Shown here one piece after another: positions 19,013 to 27,971 of a DNA stretch of 64,000 nucleotides. The position numbers and the translations under genes were made by a program. The DNA lies in NCBI GenBank assembly GCA_020026215.1, contig JAHHQT010000001.1, positions 1-64,000 of the forward strand, in the 5' to 3' direction. Below the pieces are notes generated by a model that saw nothing but the letters and a program-made list of their open reading frames with translations, was not told the origin of the DNA and ran no database searches. The stretch comes from Muribaculaceae bacterium (lineage in GTDB: Bacteria; Bacteroidota; Bacteroidia; Bacteroidales; Muribaculaceae). Every line of letters starts with the position of its first letter. Within the stretch, counting starts at the first letter, position 1.

Positions 19013-20233
19013 TTACAAGAACAAGCAACTGTCACCATAACTTAGGAAACGGAAATCGTGATTCAATGCGAAGTCGTAGATTTCTTTCCACTTGCCTTCA
19101 ACAAATGCTGACACCAACAAAAGCAAGGTGGATTGCGGTTGGTGGAAATTGGTGATGATACCGTCCACCACATGAAACTTATAGCTTGGAGCAATGATAA
19201 TTTGTGTACTACCCACCATCACGGTTTGATTGGTGGCATCCAAATAATTGACAATAGCCTGCAAAGCATCTTTGGTGGACAGGCTGTTATCATATTCATA
19301 AGGAATCCATTGTTCCACGTGTAACGCCTTTTCTGCATCTTCAGGATGATTGTGCAAGGAAACGCCGATATAATAAAGGCTCTCCAATGTACGGACTGAA
19401 GTCGTACCGACTGCAATAATTTTACCCTGAGCATTGATCAAGCCTTCCAACAATTCGCGTGTCACGGAAATAAATTCGGTGTGCATTTCGTGCTCGCCGA
19501 TATTTTCCGATTTCACAGGTTGAAAAGTTCCTGCCCCTACATGCAACGTCAATTCACGACGGATAATGCCTCGTTTGTCCACTTCGTTCAACACCTCGTC
19601 CGTGAAGTGCAATCCTGCGGTTGGAGCAGCTACCGAGCCGTCAATTTTTGAGAATACGGTTTGATAGTCGGTCAAGTCGGTTGGCTCTGTATTTCTGTTC
19701 AAATAGGGAGGAATAGGAATTTCACCGATAGCATCCAAAATAGAAGCAAATGACACATCGTCGTTGTCCCAAGAAAAACGTACCACGAAAGCATTTCCGC
19801 TACGGCCGTCACGTTCGGCAGAAAGAATGATTTCCTTGCCCTCAACAGTAAGACGCATAAACAACGCGCCCGATTTCCAGCGTTTTGAGTTCCCCACGAA
19901 ACACAACCATTCACATTCTGTAGTAGAAGCAAACGACTGTGCATAGTCGCGCGGAGCAAGAGGTTCAAGACAGAAAATTTCAATCAATGCACCCCCTTCT
20001 GACTTGTGGAAACGCAAACGTGCATTAATCACGCGGGTATTATTATAGACCAAAGTCGATTTTGCAGGCAATAAGTCTGGGATTTCAGAAAAAATATGTT
20101 CGGAAATTTCACCGTCTTTTCTCAACAATAATTTACACTTATCACGTTGTTCTAATGGGTGTTTAGCGATTCTTTCATCAGGAAGCGGATAGTTGAACTC
20201 TTCTATCTTTATATTCTTAACATCAAATTCCAT
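19013..20233 (-). CDS. queA: S-adenosylmethionine:tRNA ribosyltransferase-isomerase
   Basis: 406 residues. Transfers and isomerises the ribosyl part of AdoMet onto preQ1-tRNA to give epoxyqueuosine. Recognisable parts are the N-terminal FNYPLPDERIAKHPLEQRDKCKLL, VYNNTRVINARL, and the C-terminal core SVAAPTAGLHFTDEVL, LHVGAGTFQPVK, HEMHTEFISV, IAVGTTSVRTLESL and the final FLSYGDSCLFL. It is longer than the usual 340-360 residues because of extra loop sequence in the N-terminal half. It is near queF-queC but on the opposite strand. A TATCTTTG box at 20250-20257 is a possible -7 element. Confidence 0.96.
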   Translation of the reverse strand: MEFDVKNIKIEEFNYPLPDERIAKHPLEQRDKCKLLLRKDGEISEHIFSEIPDLLPAKSTLVYNNTRVINARLRFHKSEGGALIEIFCLEPLAPRDYAQSFASTTECEWLCFVGNSKRWKSGALFMRLTVEGKEIILSAERDGRSGNAFVVRFSWDNDDVSFASILDAIGEIPIPPYLNRNTEPTDLTDYQTVFSKIDGSVAAPTAGLHFTDEVLNEVDKRGIIRRELTLHVGAGTFQPVKSENIGEHEMHTEFISVTRELLEGLINAQGKIIAVGTTSVRTLESLYYIGVSLHNHPEDAEKALHVEQWIPYEYDNSLSTKDALQAIVNYLDATNQTVMVGSTQIIIAPSYKFHVVDGIITNFHQPQSTLLLLVSAFVEGKWKEIYDFALNHDFRFLSYGDSCLFL

Positions 20234-20380
20234 TTTCTCAAAATTTTTACAAAGATATATATTTCATTTCAAAAACAGGTACACTCTATTCCTCTGAACG
20301 AAATAAATACACATTTCGGGGAGCTCAAAATGCAATATCCATTGTATTTTGCCGTTATAATTAGATAACGTTTTAATAAA

Positions 20381-21808
20381 ATGAAAAAATTATTATTTAC
20401 TATAAACTTACTCCTTTTGCTGTGTGTCACTTCGTGCATCGAAGACGGATTCACGACAAGCAGTTCCGACGTTTTGGAGTTTTCATCCGATACCATCAGC
20501 TTTGATACGGTTTTCACGGATGAAACCACTGCACAAAAACGTTTTTTGATCTACAACCGCCACAAAAAGCAATTGAACATCGAGAGCATGACCATTACCT
20601 CTCGCTATGAAGGTGCCAAATTCATCTTCAACGTGGACGGCCGTAGCGGTGAGGAATTTCACAACATCGAATTGCGAGGAGAAGACAGTATTTATGTATT
20701 TGTAAAAGTGCACATCGATGCCAACGAAAAGAACCCACCATTTGATGTTTACGGTGATTTGAGCTGTATTACCAATGGTGTGAAACAAAATGTGGTACTC
20801 TTTGCGGCAGGACAAAATGCCGTGACTCTACGCGATATGCACATCACCAAAGATACGGAATTCGACACCCAACGTCCGTACCGCATTATGGACAGTTTGG
20901 TTGTGGAAAAGGGAGCGACACTAACTATCCCTGCCGGGGTTAGCCTGTATTTTCACGACAAGGCTAAAATGAAAGTCGAAGGGACATTGAAGGCTCTTGG
21001 TTCAAAAGACAAATTCATTCATCTGCGTGCAGACCGTCTGGACAAGGTGGTAGGCGGCATTCCGTTTGAACTGATGGCAAGTCAATGGAACGGCGTGTTC
21101 ATCGGCAAAGACAGTTATGACAATGAAATGCAATATGTGAATATGCGCGGTACATCATCCGGGGTGGTGGTGGACTCTTGCGGCAATTTGGAGCAACGCA
21201 AACTGCACTTGTTCAACTCTATTCTTCACAATTCATCATCTTCAGTCTTGAATGCCAAGCATGTATGGATTGACGCTGAAGGATGCGAATTCTCCGATTC
21301 ACACTTCGGCGTGGTTGACTTGACAGGTGGTATCTTCAATTTCAAGAATTGCACATTTGCCAACTACTATCTGTTTGATGCCATAACACACCCTATTCTG
21401 TATATCAACTATGTACTTCCCGACGACAAGAAGGAAGCGCCTTTGATGTCAGCCCGATTCGACAACTCCATCATTTATGGCAATGCATCGTCTATCTCCA
21501 TTGGAGACTTGACAGGCTCTGATGTGTTGGTTCGTTACTGTCTGATGCGCGAAAAGGGGGAAGACGACGATAATTTCCAAAATTGTATATGGGGTGCTGA
21601 CCCTCACTATTACACCATTCGCGAAGAATATATCTTCGACTACCGTGTGAAGGACAAGAGTGATGCAAGGGGCAAAGGCTCAAAAGAACTGACACCCGAA
21701 AATGCACGTTTCGATATGTTCGGTCTTGACCGCATGGCAAACGATTCTATCGACATCGGTGCTTATGTCTGGACTCCCGAACCTAAAGAAGAGGAGGAAA
21801 AGAAATGA
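20381..21808 (+). CDS. Lipoprotein with right-handed beta-helix-like region
   Basis: 475 residues. Lipoprotein signal MKKLLFTINLLLLLCVTSC with acylated Cys 19. An N-terminal immunoglobulin-like beta domain (about 30-150) includes FDTVFTDETTAQKRFLIYN. From about 165 onward short strand-turn repeats with many Asn/Gly (LEQRKLHLFNSILHNSSSSV, GIFNFKNCTFANY) look like a parallel beta-helix. Acidic tail EPKEEEEKK. Its last bases overlap the folB start (ATGA), so the two are translationally coupled, although no functional link is obvious. Location: outer membrane or periplasmic face; ligand unknown. Confidence 0.75.
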   Translation: MKKLLFTINLLLLLCVTSCIEDGFTTSSSDVLEFSSDTISFDTVFTDETTAQKRFLIYNRHKKQLNIESMTITSRYEGAKFIFNVDGRSGEEFHNIELRGEDSIYVFVKVHIDANEKNPPFDVYGDLSCITNGVKQNVVLFAAGQNAVTLRDMHITKDTEFDTQRPYRIMDSLVVEKGATLTIPAGVSLYFHDKAKMKVEGTLKALGSKDKFIHLRADRLDKVVGGIPFELMASQWNGVFIGKDSYDNEMQYVNMRGTSSGVVVDSCGNLEQRKLHLFNSILHNSSSSVLNAKHVWIDAEGCEFSDSHFGVVDLTGGIFNFKNCTFANYYLFDAITHPILYINYVLPDDKKEAPLMSARFDNSIIYGNASSISIGDLTGSDVLVRYCLMREKGEDDDNFQNCIWGADPHYYTIREEYIFDYRVKDKSDARGKGSKELTPENARFDMFGLDRMANDSIDIGAYVWTPEPKEEEEKK

Positions 21809-22158
21809 AATCATATATCAGCCTTGAAGACGTACGTTTTTACGCCTATCATGGTGCATACGAACAGGAACAATGTGTCGGCAACTGGTTTGAAGTAACC
21901 GTCAGAGTACAATACGACTTTACGGATGCCATGGATACCGACAATCTGGAAGGTACAATCGACTATGGCCAAATTTATGATTTGGTCAAGGCAGAAATGG
22001 ATATTCCATCCAAATTGATAGAACACGTAGCAGGAAGAATTGTCAAGTCTTTACGAAGAACTTTCCCTGAAATCAAATCGGGCTATCTGAAAGTTTCAAA
22101 AATGAAACCGCCCATCAATGCACCGATGCACTGTGCCGCCGTTGAAGTGGAATGGTAG
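21805..22158 (+). CDS. folB: Dihydroneopterin aldolase
   Basis: 117 residues, full length for the family. Cleaves dihydroneopterin to 6-hydroxymethyl-dihydropterin in folate synthesis. Motifs are FYAYHGAYEQE (residues 11-21), GTIDYGQIYDLV, the catalytic region LIEHVAGRIV, and the pterin-loop motif VSKMKPPI with the conserved Lys. The start overlaps the upstream lipoprotein stop by 4 nt. It ends 2 nt from the convergent menA stop, with no room for a terminator between them. Confidence 0.95.
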   Translation: MKSYISLEDVRFYAYHGAYEQEQCVGNWFEVTVRVQYDFTDAMDTDNLEGTIDYGQIYDLVKAEMDIPSKLIEHVAGRIVKSLRRTFPEIKSGYLKVSKMKPPINAPMHCAAVEVEW

Positions 22159-22160
22159 GT

Positions 22161-23045
22161 CTATGACAAGACAGTTGCCACCAACAATAACAAAGAATAA
22201 ATCAGCATATTTTTAGCCGTTGCACCCAACAAGGCATTGAGTGCACTACCTTCGGTATGCTTGATTTTATACCAAGTTTTAGTGTGCAGAATGGCGTAAA
22301 TCAACGGAGCGACAATGAAATACCAAGCCTGCGACCAAACGCTGAATGTCAAGGCAATTGCAGCATAGCCGAACAGCAAATAAGCCACCATTGCCACCTT
22401 ACGGCCAAATATCACTACCGTTGTGGTTTTTCCGGCAGACTTGTCATCCTCCATATCACGGTAGTTATTGACCACCAATACATTCACACCCATCAAACCA
22501 ACTGCAATCGAACCGCAAATCACTTCTGCGGTCAAATTCCCGGTTTGCAAAAAATAGGTGAAACATACAGGAACTAACCCGAAGAAAATCAACACCGCCA
22601 CATCTCCCAATCCAATGCGTGACAACGGATAAGGGCCGGCACTGTACGCCAACGAAAAGACGGCAATCACCAAACCGACAGGAATCAGTTGCCAACCGCC
22701 AAAAGGAATCAAACCGCAACCTACACAACAAGCCAAACCAAGTGTGGCGAAAGTGGCAATTTTCATGGCTTTTGCCGAAATATCACCTTCCGTCACCCCT
22801 CTGCGAAAACCTTCACGCCCCTTCTTGTCAGAGCCGTTTTTGTAATCATAGTATTCATTGGCGAAGTTGGACGTGATTTGCGCCAACAAGGCAAAAACAC
22901 AACAAAGCACGGCCGGCACCACTGAAAAGCCACTGTCTTTTGCCGCATAACCACAAGCCACCACTGCTCCTGCCACAGAGACAGGAAGAGTATGCAATCG
23001 CATGGCTTCAATCCAACATTTCAACTGATGTGTAGTATTGTTCAT
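22161..23045 (-). CDS. menA: 1,4-dihydroxy-2-naphthoate polyprenyltransferase
   Basis: 294 residues, UbiA superfamily, inner membrane with about eight helices. Prenylates DHNA to demethylmenaquinone. The first Asp-rich motif is NFANEYYDYKNGSDKKG (Mg-diphosphate site) and the second is NNYRDMEDDKSAGKTT. N-terminal WIEAMRLHTLPVSVAG is typical of MenA. It follows licD by 12 nt on the same strand, so probably co-transcribed. Confidence 0.93.
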   Translation of the reverse strand: MNNTTHQLKCWIEAMRLHTLPVSVAGAVVACGYAAKDSGFSVVPAVLCCVFALLAQITSNFANEYYDYKNGSDKKGREGFRRGVTEGDISAKAMKIATFATLGLACCVGCGLIPFGGWQLIPVGLVIAVFSLAYSAGPYPLSRIGLGDVAVLIFFGLVPVCFTYFLQTGNLTAEVICGSIAVGLMGVNVLVVNNYRDMEDDKSAGKTTTVVIFGRKVAMVAYLLFGYAAIALTFSVWSQAWYFIVAPLIYAILHTKTWYKIKHTEGSALNALLGATAKNMLIYSLLLLVATVLS

Positions 23046-23057
23046 TTCCTCAATTTT

Positions 23058-23849
23058 TTATTTATAGAAGGCTGTAAACGTATGGCACGATACCCGTTCT
23101 TCTATCGGAGGTAATTGCATATAATCACCGAAAATCTTGCGTTGCCATTCGTCATAGCAACTCGGTGCCATCACCTTACGACCTTCAAAGTCCATTTCAA
23201 TTCCGGGATAAAAAGATTCGCGAGGCATACGACGGTCAGACAACCCAAAGTTCAAGTCAGCCACATATTGGCTCTTTTCGTAAGGATACTTCAGTTGCGC
23301 TTTCATAATCTTTTTCACCAGACATCGCTGGGAAATGAAAGACAGCATCAGTTTGCCCAAATAGTGCGCCGCATTCTTTACAAAGCCTCTGCTTTTCGAC
23401 AACTTGATTTGCTTGATACGCAACAAAAAACGCAATCGGTCGATTTTCCTGCAATGCTTTTCCGCATCTTCCGCATCATCGGGAAGACCGTCCAAGGCAA
23501 AAATATCCACATTCACGCCCATCATGTATTTCAAATCCTGATTTTCATTCAACAACGTTGCCGTATCTTCCACTTTCGCATAAGGGAAAGGATAGTTCTT
23601 GTCGTTCAACAATGACACGACACGGAATTTATCAGACTTGTATTCACGGATAAATTGGTCGTAATCAGGGCGTGGCATAGCAATATCAATATCGTCATCC
23701 CAAGGGATAAACCCTTTGTGTCGAACTGCACCAATCAATGTTCCATAAGCAATGAAGTAGTGAATCCCATTCTTACGACAATAAGCGTCAATGTCATCGA
23801 GGATATTGACCTGAATATGACGCAGTTCGTTTAAATCTATCTTTTTCAT
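23058..23849 (-). CDS. LicD-family nucleotidyltransferase-fold protein
   Basis: 263 residues from ATG 23849 (MKKIDLNELRHIQV); a TTG further upstream is less likely. The LicD signature is clear: the run from about residue 34 contains GTLIGAVRHKGFIPWDDDID with the metal-binding DDDID, and AMPRPDYDQF follows. LicD proteins transfer phosphocholine or other phospho-groups onto surface polysaccharides or glycans. The target here is unknown; no glycan cluster surrounds it. It probably shares a transcript with menA. Confidence 0.88.
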   Translation of the reverse strand: MKKIDLNELRHIQVNILDDIDAYCRKNGIHYFIAYGTLIGAVRHKGFIPWDDDIDIAMPRPDYDQFIREYKSDKFRVVSLLNDKNYPFPYAKVEDTATLLNENQDLKYMMGVNVDIFALDGLPDDAEDAEKHCRKIDRLRFLLRIKQIKLSKSRGFVKNAAHYLGKLMLSFISQRCLVKKIMKAQLKYPYEKSQYVADLNFGLSDRRMPRESFYPGIEMDFEGRKVMAPSCYDEWQRKIFGDYMQLPPIEERVSCHTFTAFYK

Positions 23850-23968
23850 TAAATTGTGAGTGTTAATTCCAGATAACAGGGATTGAATACCCCTATCCAA
23901 ACTACAAAGATAGACATATTTATTGATTGTTGGTACACGATTTATACCAAGTATTCCATAAATTTCCG

Positions 23969-24433
23969 TTATGTATGCACTTCGAGAGTTTTACATCTGC
24001 CGGATTCCAGACGGAATGTACCAGCCGCCCATTGACCAGACCACAAAGAATCCAAATAGATGTGGTATTTTCCGGGTACAATACGGTCAGTGGAGAACAC
24101 CACATCAACAGTCTGCTGATTTAGCACCGCATCCCTGTCTGCCACCAGTTTTTCACTGATTTTTATATCTTTTCCTATCACCGTAATCGCATAGTTCAAT
24201 TCGCATTGAAGGGTGTTGAGAAACACACCGCGACGCACGATGGTCAAGTTTCGTTCATCGTCATATTTCAGTTCGATGGACGGCTCACTGTCAGAAAGTA
24301 ACATAAATCCGTGGGCAAAGAAAGTCTGCGCTTCCCCCTTGTCGTTAGGGTGCATGAAAAAGGCCACTATCACCATGGCGATAGCGAACGAAAAGATATA
24401 GAATTCAACGGAAGTGAAAATAGAAAGCACCAT
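23969..24433 (-). CDS. Membrane-anchored protein of unknown function
   Basis: 154 residues. One hydrophobic segment (about 5-27, FYIFSFAIAMVIVAFF) is followed by a soluble beta-rich domain (about 50-154) with a pattern such as YDDERNLTIVRRGV and GKYHIYLDSLWSGQWAAGTF. No recognised family. It is divergent from recF, 92 nt away. A small C-terminal basic patch precedes the end (RCKTLEVHT). Confidence 0.7.
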   Translation of the reverse strand: MVLSIFTSVEFYIFSFAIAMVIVAFFMHPNDKGEAQTFFAHGFMLLSDSEPSIELKYDDERNLTIVRRGVFLNTLQCELNYAITVIGKDIKISEKLVADRDAVLNQQTVDVVFSTDRIVPGKYHIYLDSLWSGQWAAGTFRLESGRCKTLEVHT

Positions 24434-24490
24434 AACTGATTTATATTTCCGGCAAATGTAGTCAAAATACGCAATTTTCGGAAAATCTAA

Positions 24491-24521
24491 TTGAAAATAT
24501 GGCCAAAATAGAGTAAATTTG
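24491..24521 (+). promoter_or_regulatory. Promoter candidate directly abutting the recF start
   Basis: TTG (24491-24493), 20 bases, TAAATTTG (24514-24521). The -7 box ends 4 bases before the recF ATG, so transcription would begin at or within the start codon, predicting a leaderless recF message. Confidence 0.5.
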
Positions 24522-24525
24522 CGAT

Positions 24526-25632
24526 ATGATACTTAATAGTTTCTCAATACTAAATTACAAGAACATCGCAGAAGCGTCGTTGTCGTTCTCAGAGAAGGTT
24601 AATTGTCTGTTAGGCAATAACGGAATGGGCAAAACGAACATTCTCGATGCCATTTATTATTTAAGTTTTTGCAGGAGCTGTATCTCGTCGAACGACCTCA
24701 ACACAGTACGTCACGGCGAGGACTACATGATGTTGCAAGGCGAATACTTGAGAAACGAAAAAGTAGAAAACATTTCGTGCTCCATTCTCAAATCGAAGAA
24801 GAAGGTGATGAAGCGAAATGGTAAAGAGTACCGCAAACTGAGTGAACATATCGGATTGCTTCCGTTAGTGATGGTTTCACCGCAAGACTGGGACATGATT
24901 ACAGGCGGCAGCGAGGAACGTCGCAGACTGATTGACCGCATTATCTCGCAAAACGACACCGAGTATCTCAACAATCTGATTCGCTACAACAAGGCTTTGG
25001 AACAACGCAACGCCATGCTCAAACAAGGATACCAAGACCAGTTACTCTTTGAATCTGTGGATGAACTTATCTCCATTTCCGCACAAAATATTTATGAGAC
25101 AAGAAAGGACTGGGTGCTGAAATTCACTCCTATCTTCATGAAATATTACAATACCATCGGTAATTGTGCAGAAGAAGTGAGACTGAACTATAAAAGCGAC
25201 TTGATGCAAGGCGACATGCTTGGAATCTTGAAGGCCAATTTCGAACGCGACAAGATTTTGGGCTACACTTCACAAGGGGTGCACCGCGATGACATAGACC
25301 TGCTGCTCAACGATGAACTGATGCGTAAAATCGGTTCGCAAGGGCAATGCAAGACCTACACTATCGCCATGCGTTTTGCACAGTACGAATTTTTGAAACA
25401 GGAATCAGGCATTACCCCTATCCTGCTTTTGGACGATATATTTGACAAGTTGGATGCCATACGCGTGTCGAACATCATGAAGATTGTTTCAGACTCCTCA
25501 TTCGGTCAGATTTTCATTTCCGACACCAACCGTCAGCATATCAACGAAATTATAGAAACAATCGGGAGCGTTTTCAAGATTTTTTTGGTCGAAGAAGGTT
25601 GTTGCAAAGAATATACTCACGATGAAATATAA
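24526..25632 (+). CDS. recF: DNA replication and repair protein RecF
   Basis: 368 residues. SMC-like ATPase that helps load RecA at gaps. Walker A is LLGNNGMGKTNI (about 28-39), the ABC signature region contains GSQGQCKTYTIAMRFAQ (about 272), and Walker B/D-loop is ILLLDDIFDKLDAIR (about 302). Full length for the family. It is the first gene of an eight-gene plus-strand run up to 30625; dciA overlaps its end by 11 nt. Confidence 0.96.
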   Translation: MILNSFSILNYKNIAEASLSFSEKVNCLLGNNGMGKTNILDAIYYLSFCRSCISSNDLNTVRHGEDYMMLQGEYLRNEKVENISCSILKSKKKVMKRNGKEYRKLSEHIGLLPLVMVSPQDWDMITGGSEERRRLIDRIISQNDTEYLNNLIRYNKALEQRNAMLKQGYQDQLLFESVDELISISAQNIYETRKDWVLKFTPIFMKYYNTIGNCAEEVRLNYKSDLMQGDMLGILKANFERDKILGYTSQGVHRDDIDLLLNDELMRKIGSQGQCKTYTIAMRFAQYEFLKQESGITPILLLDDIFDKLDAIRVSNIMKIVSDSSFGQIFISDTNRQHINEIIETIGSVFKIFLVEEGCCKEYTHDEI

Positions 25633-25912
25633 AGACGCGAAATCCATTGGTGAAATCATGTCGGAATATCTCAACGCCAGCCGACTTGACGACGTGGCAA
25701 ATGCACGCCGTCTGGAATCGATGTGGGGTGAAATCGTGGGAGATTACATCAATCGACAGACAACTAATCGATTTGTAAAAGATAGAAAACTATATGTGGC
25801 TATTTCATCAGCCCCTTTGCGCAATGAATTGATGCTTAACCGTGCCGCTTTGGTGGTGCGATTAAACGAAATCACAGGCGCAAATGTTATTGATGATATA
25901 GTGTTTAGATAA
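25622..25912 (+). CDS. DUF721/DciA-like protein
   Basis: 96 residues. Matches the DUF721 pattern with W.EIVG..I......RFV.DRKLYV.ISSAPLRNEL, LNEITG...I.DIVF. DciA proteins of this family load the replicative helicase in many bacteria that lack DnaC/DnaI. This short form next to recF is common in Bacteroidota; a role in replication is plausible but not shown by the sequence. Starts inside the end of recF (11-nt overlap), which implies translational coupling. Confidence 0.85.
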   Translation: MKYKDAKSIGEIMSEYLNASRLDDVANARRLESMWGEIVGDYINRQTTNRFVKDRKLYVAISSAPLRNELMLNRAALVVRLNEITGANVIDDIVFR

Positions 25913-25922
25913 ATTTATAATC

Positions 25923-26399
25923 ATGATTAAAGAAGACAAATCTTTAAAATATGGCGAAGTTCCCGCCTATCGTCATTCCATTCCGATTCAAATCAGATTC
26001 AATGACGTGGATATTTTGGGACATATAAACAATTCCGTTTATTTCTCTTACTACGATTTGGGCAAGACTGCCTATTTCAGAACTGTTCGCAAAGATTTGA
26101 GCAACTGGAACAAAATTGATGTTGTGATTGCTAACGTAAACTGCAACTTCTATGCTCCAATATTCTTCGGCGAACCGATTTCTGTCATCACTTGCGTGGA
26201 ATCGATTAAAGAAAAAAGTTTCAAGATGAGTCAACGTCTGGTCAACTTGGTCACCAAGGAAGTGAAAAGCGAATGTACAACCACCATGGTAGGCTTTGAT
26301 CCTGTTTCTCAAACTGCAGCCCGACTTTCAGAAAAATGGGTTAAGGCTCTTTGCGAATACGAAGGCAGAAACCTATTGGAAGCGAACAAAGAAAAATAA
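25923..26399 (+). CDS. Hotdog-fold acyl-CoA thioesterase
   Basis: 158 residues. 4-hydroxybenzoyl-CoA thioesterase/FadM-type hotdog fold. IQIRFNDVDILGHINNSVYFSYY (about 20-42) carries the active-site Asp and the conserved D..GH.NN pattern. VIANVNCNFYAPIFFGEPISV forms the following strands. It probably hydrolyses acyl-CoA or acyl-ACP in the cytoplasm; substrate unknown. Follows the dciA-like gene by 10 nt. Confidence 0.88.
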   Translation: MIKEDKSLKYGEVPAYRHSIPIQIRFNDVDILGHINNSVYFSYYDLGKTAYFRTVRKDLSNWNKIDVVIANVNCNFYAPIFFGEPISVITCVESIKEKSFKMSQRLVNLVTKEVKSECTTTMVGFDPVSQTAARLSEKWVKALCEYEGRNLLEANKEK

Positions 26400-26438
26400 A
26401 AACTCCCTTAATTATATTTACACAAATATTACAACATA

Positions 26439-27047
26439 ATGACTGATATTCAAAAAACGATGTGCGACATCCTTGAAGCGGAAAGCAAAGCTGTAGCTTC
26501 TATTCCGTACACAGAAGATTATAATCGTGCCGTAGAATTAATAGTGGACCAAGTTTGGAACAAACATGGCAAACTAATCACTTCAGGAATGGGAAAAGCC
26601 GGACAAATTGCAATGAATATTGCCACAACTTTCTCTTCGACAGGCATTCCTTCTGTATTCCTACACCCGAGTGAGGCTCAACACGGGGATTTGGGAATCA
26701 TTCAAGAAAATGATGCGATGTTGCTACTATCGAATTCCGGAAAGACCCGCGAAATCATTGAATTGGTTTCATTGGCAAAGAACATGAACCCTAATTTGGA
26801 AATCATCGTTCTTACCGGAAATAAAGACAGTGAATTGGCTAAAATTTCTGACGCTTGCCTATGGACCGGCAATGCTTCTGAAGTTTGTCCTTTGGGTTTG
26901 ACACCAACTACATCAACTACATTAATGACCGTTATCGGCGACATTTTGGTAGTCAACGTAATGAGAACAACAGGATTTACTAAAGAAATGTACGCTATGC
27001 GACACCACGGAGGCTATCTTGGCAAAGTGAGTCGCGGCGAAAAATAG
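26439..27047 (+). CDS. SIS-domain sugar-phosphate isomerase, CBS-less KdsD/KpsF type
   Basis: 202 residues, one SIS domain. Motifs: KLITSGMGKAGQIAMNIATTF, HPSEAQHGDLGII and LLLSNSGKTREIIEL are those of arabinose-5-phosphate isomerase (KdsD/KpsF/GutQ). The two C-terminal CBS domains of the standard 320-residue enzyme are absent. It is probably an arabinose 5-phosphate isomerase feeding Kdo synthesis, but other ketose-aldose isomerase activity is possible. It is followed 10 nt later by a PfkB-fold gene. Confidence 0.85.
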   Translation: MTDIQKTMCDILEAESKAVASIPYTEDYNRAVELIVDQVWNKHGKLITSGMGKAGQIAMNIATTFSSTGIPSVFLHPSEAQHGDLGIIQENDAMLLLSNSGKTREIIELVSLAKNMNPNLEIIVLTGNKDSELAKISDACLWTGNASEVCPLGLTPTTSTTLMTVIGDILVVNVMRTTGFTKEMYAMRHHGGYLGKVSRGEK

Positions 27048-27057
27048 AGATATTGAT

Positions 27058-27966
27058 ATGAGTAACGTGATAGCCATAGGACAAGCAACTTTGGCTCTTA
27101 ACTACAAGGGCGGCAACGTCACCCCTTATGTGGGCGGACGCATTGCCAACATAGCGGCTTCTTTAGGCGTAGCAGGACTGGATGTTAATTATGTTAGCGA
27201 ATGCGGAAACGACGCAATCGGTGACGTGATTGTCGATTTCTTCAAGAAGAACAATGTAGAGACCAAATCAATTGACCGTTTCATCGACGGACAATCGCAG
27301 ATGACTTTGCATTTCTTCAACGAAAACGGAGAAGAGAAAGTTTCCGACTATGTCAATTATCCGAAAACTCGTTTCAATGTTCTTTGGCCAACTATAAACA
27401 AAAACGATATTGTTGTATTCGGCTCTTTCTTTGCCCTGGACGAAAATATCCACCAGCAACTCATCGAACTATTGACGTTTGCTCGCGAAAGAAAGGCCAT
27501 TATAGTATATTTACCGGGGTTCAACCCTCGCTTGTGCAGTAGAATTACCCGTGTGATGCCTGCTATCCTTGAGAATTTGGAATTGTCCGACATCGTGATT
27601 GCCCGTGAAATGGATATGGAAAATATATTCAATGTCAAAGAAGCCCAAGAGGCTTACGACAAACATATCTCTTTCTACTGCAAGAACTTTGTTTTTGTCA
27701 ATAGAAACTTTGATGTCAGCATGCATTTGAACGACCAGAGCATCAGCTACACCAACAACAGTCAGGAACATCCTATCGGATGGAACGCGGCTTTCTGTGC
27801 AGGACTGATTTACGGTATTTCTTCGCAAAACATCACTTTGGATGACTTGAAAAAAGGAACAGACCTTGACAAGGCATCAAAGTTTGCTTTGGACTTTGCC
27901 AATAAGGGACTTTCCGACCACTCAAATGTTGTGTCTAAAGAATTTATCAATAGTCTAAAATTTTAG
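27058..27966 (+). CDS. PfkB-fold carbohydrate kinase homologue lacking the catalytic Asp
   Basis: 302 residues. The N-terminal ribokinase motif is kept (YVGGRIANIAASLGVAG, about 24-40, then YVSECGNDAIGDVIVDFF), and the overall length and strand pattern fit the PfkB family. The second family signature, normally DTTGAGDAF with the catalytic base Asp, reads HPIGWNAAF at residues 238-246, so Asp is replaced by Ala 244 and the oxyanion-forming GAG by GWN. It is probably catalytically dead or has a changed function. The partner SIS gene is 10 nt upstream and an unknown helical protein 5 nt downstream. Confidence 0.8.
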   Translation: MSNVIAIGQATLALNYKGGNVTPYVGGRIANIAASLGVAGLDVNYVSECGNDAIGDVIVDFFKKNNVETKSIDRFIDGQSQMTLHFFNENGEEKVSDYVNYPKTRFNVLWPTINKNDIVVFGSFFALDENIHQQLIELLTFARERKAIIVYLPGFNPRLCSRITRVMPAILENLELSDIVIAREMDMENIFNVKEAQEAYDKHISFYCKNFVFVNRNFDVSMHLNDQSISYTNNSQEHPIGWNAAFCAGLIYGISSQNITLDDLKKGTDLDKASKFALDFANKGLSDHSNVVSKEFINSLKF

Positions 27967-27971
27967 TTACT

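Noticed and set aside
23115..23615. 166-codon plus-strand frame opposite licD
   Set aside because: Antisense to a gene with a clear LicD signature.
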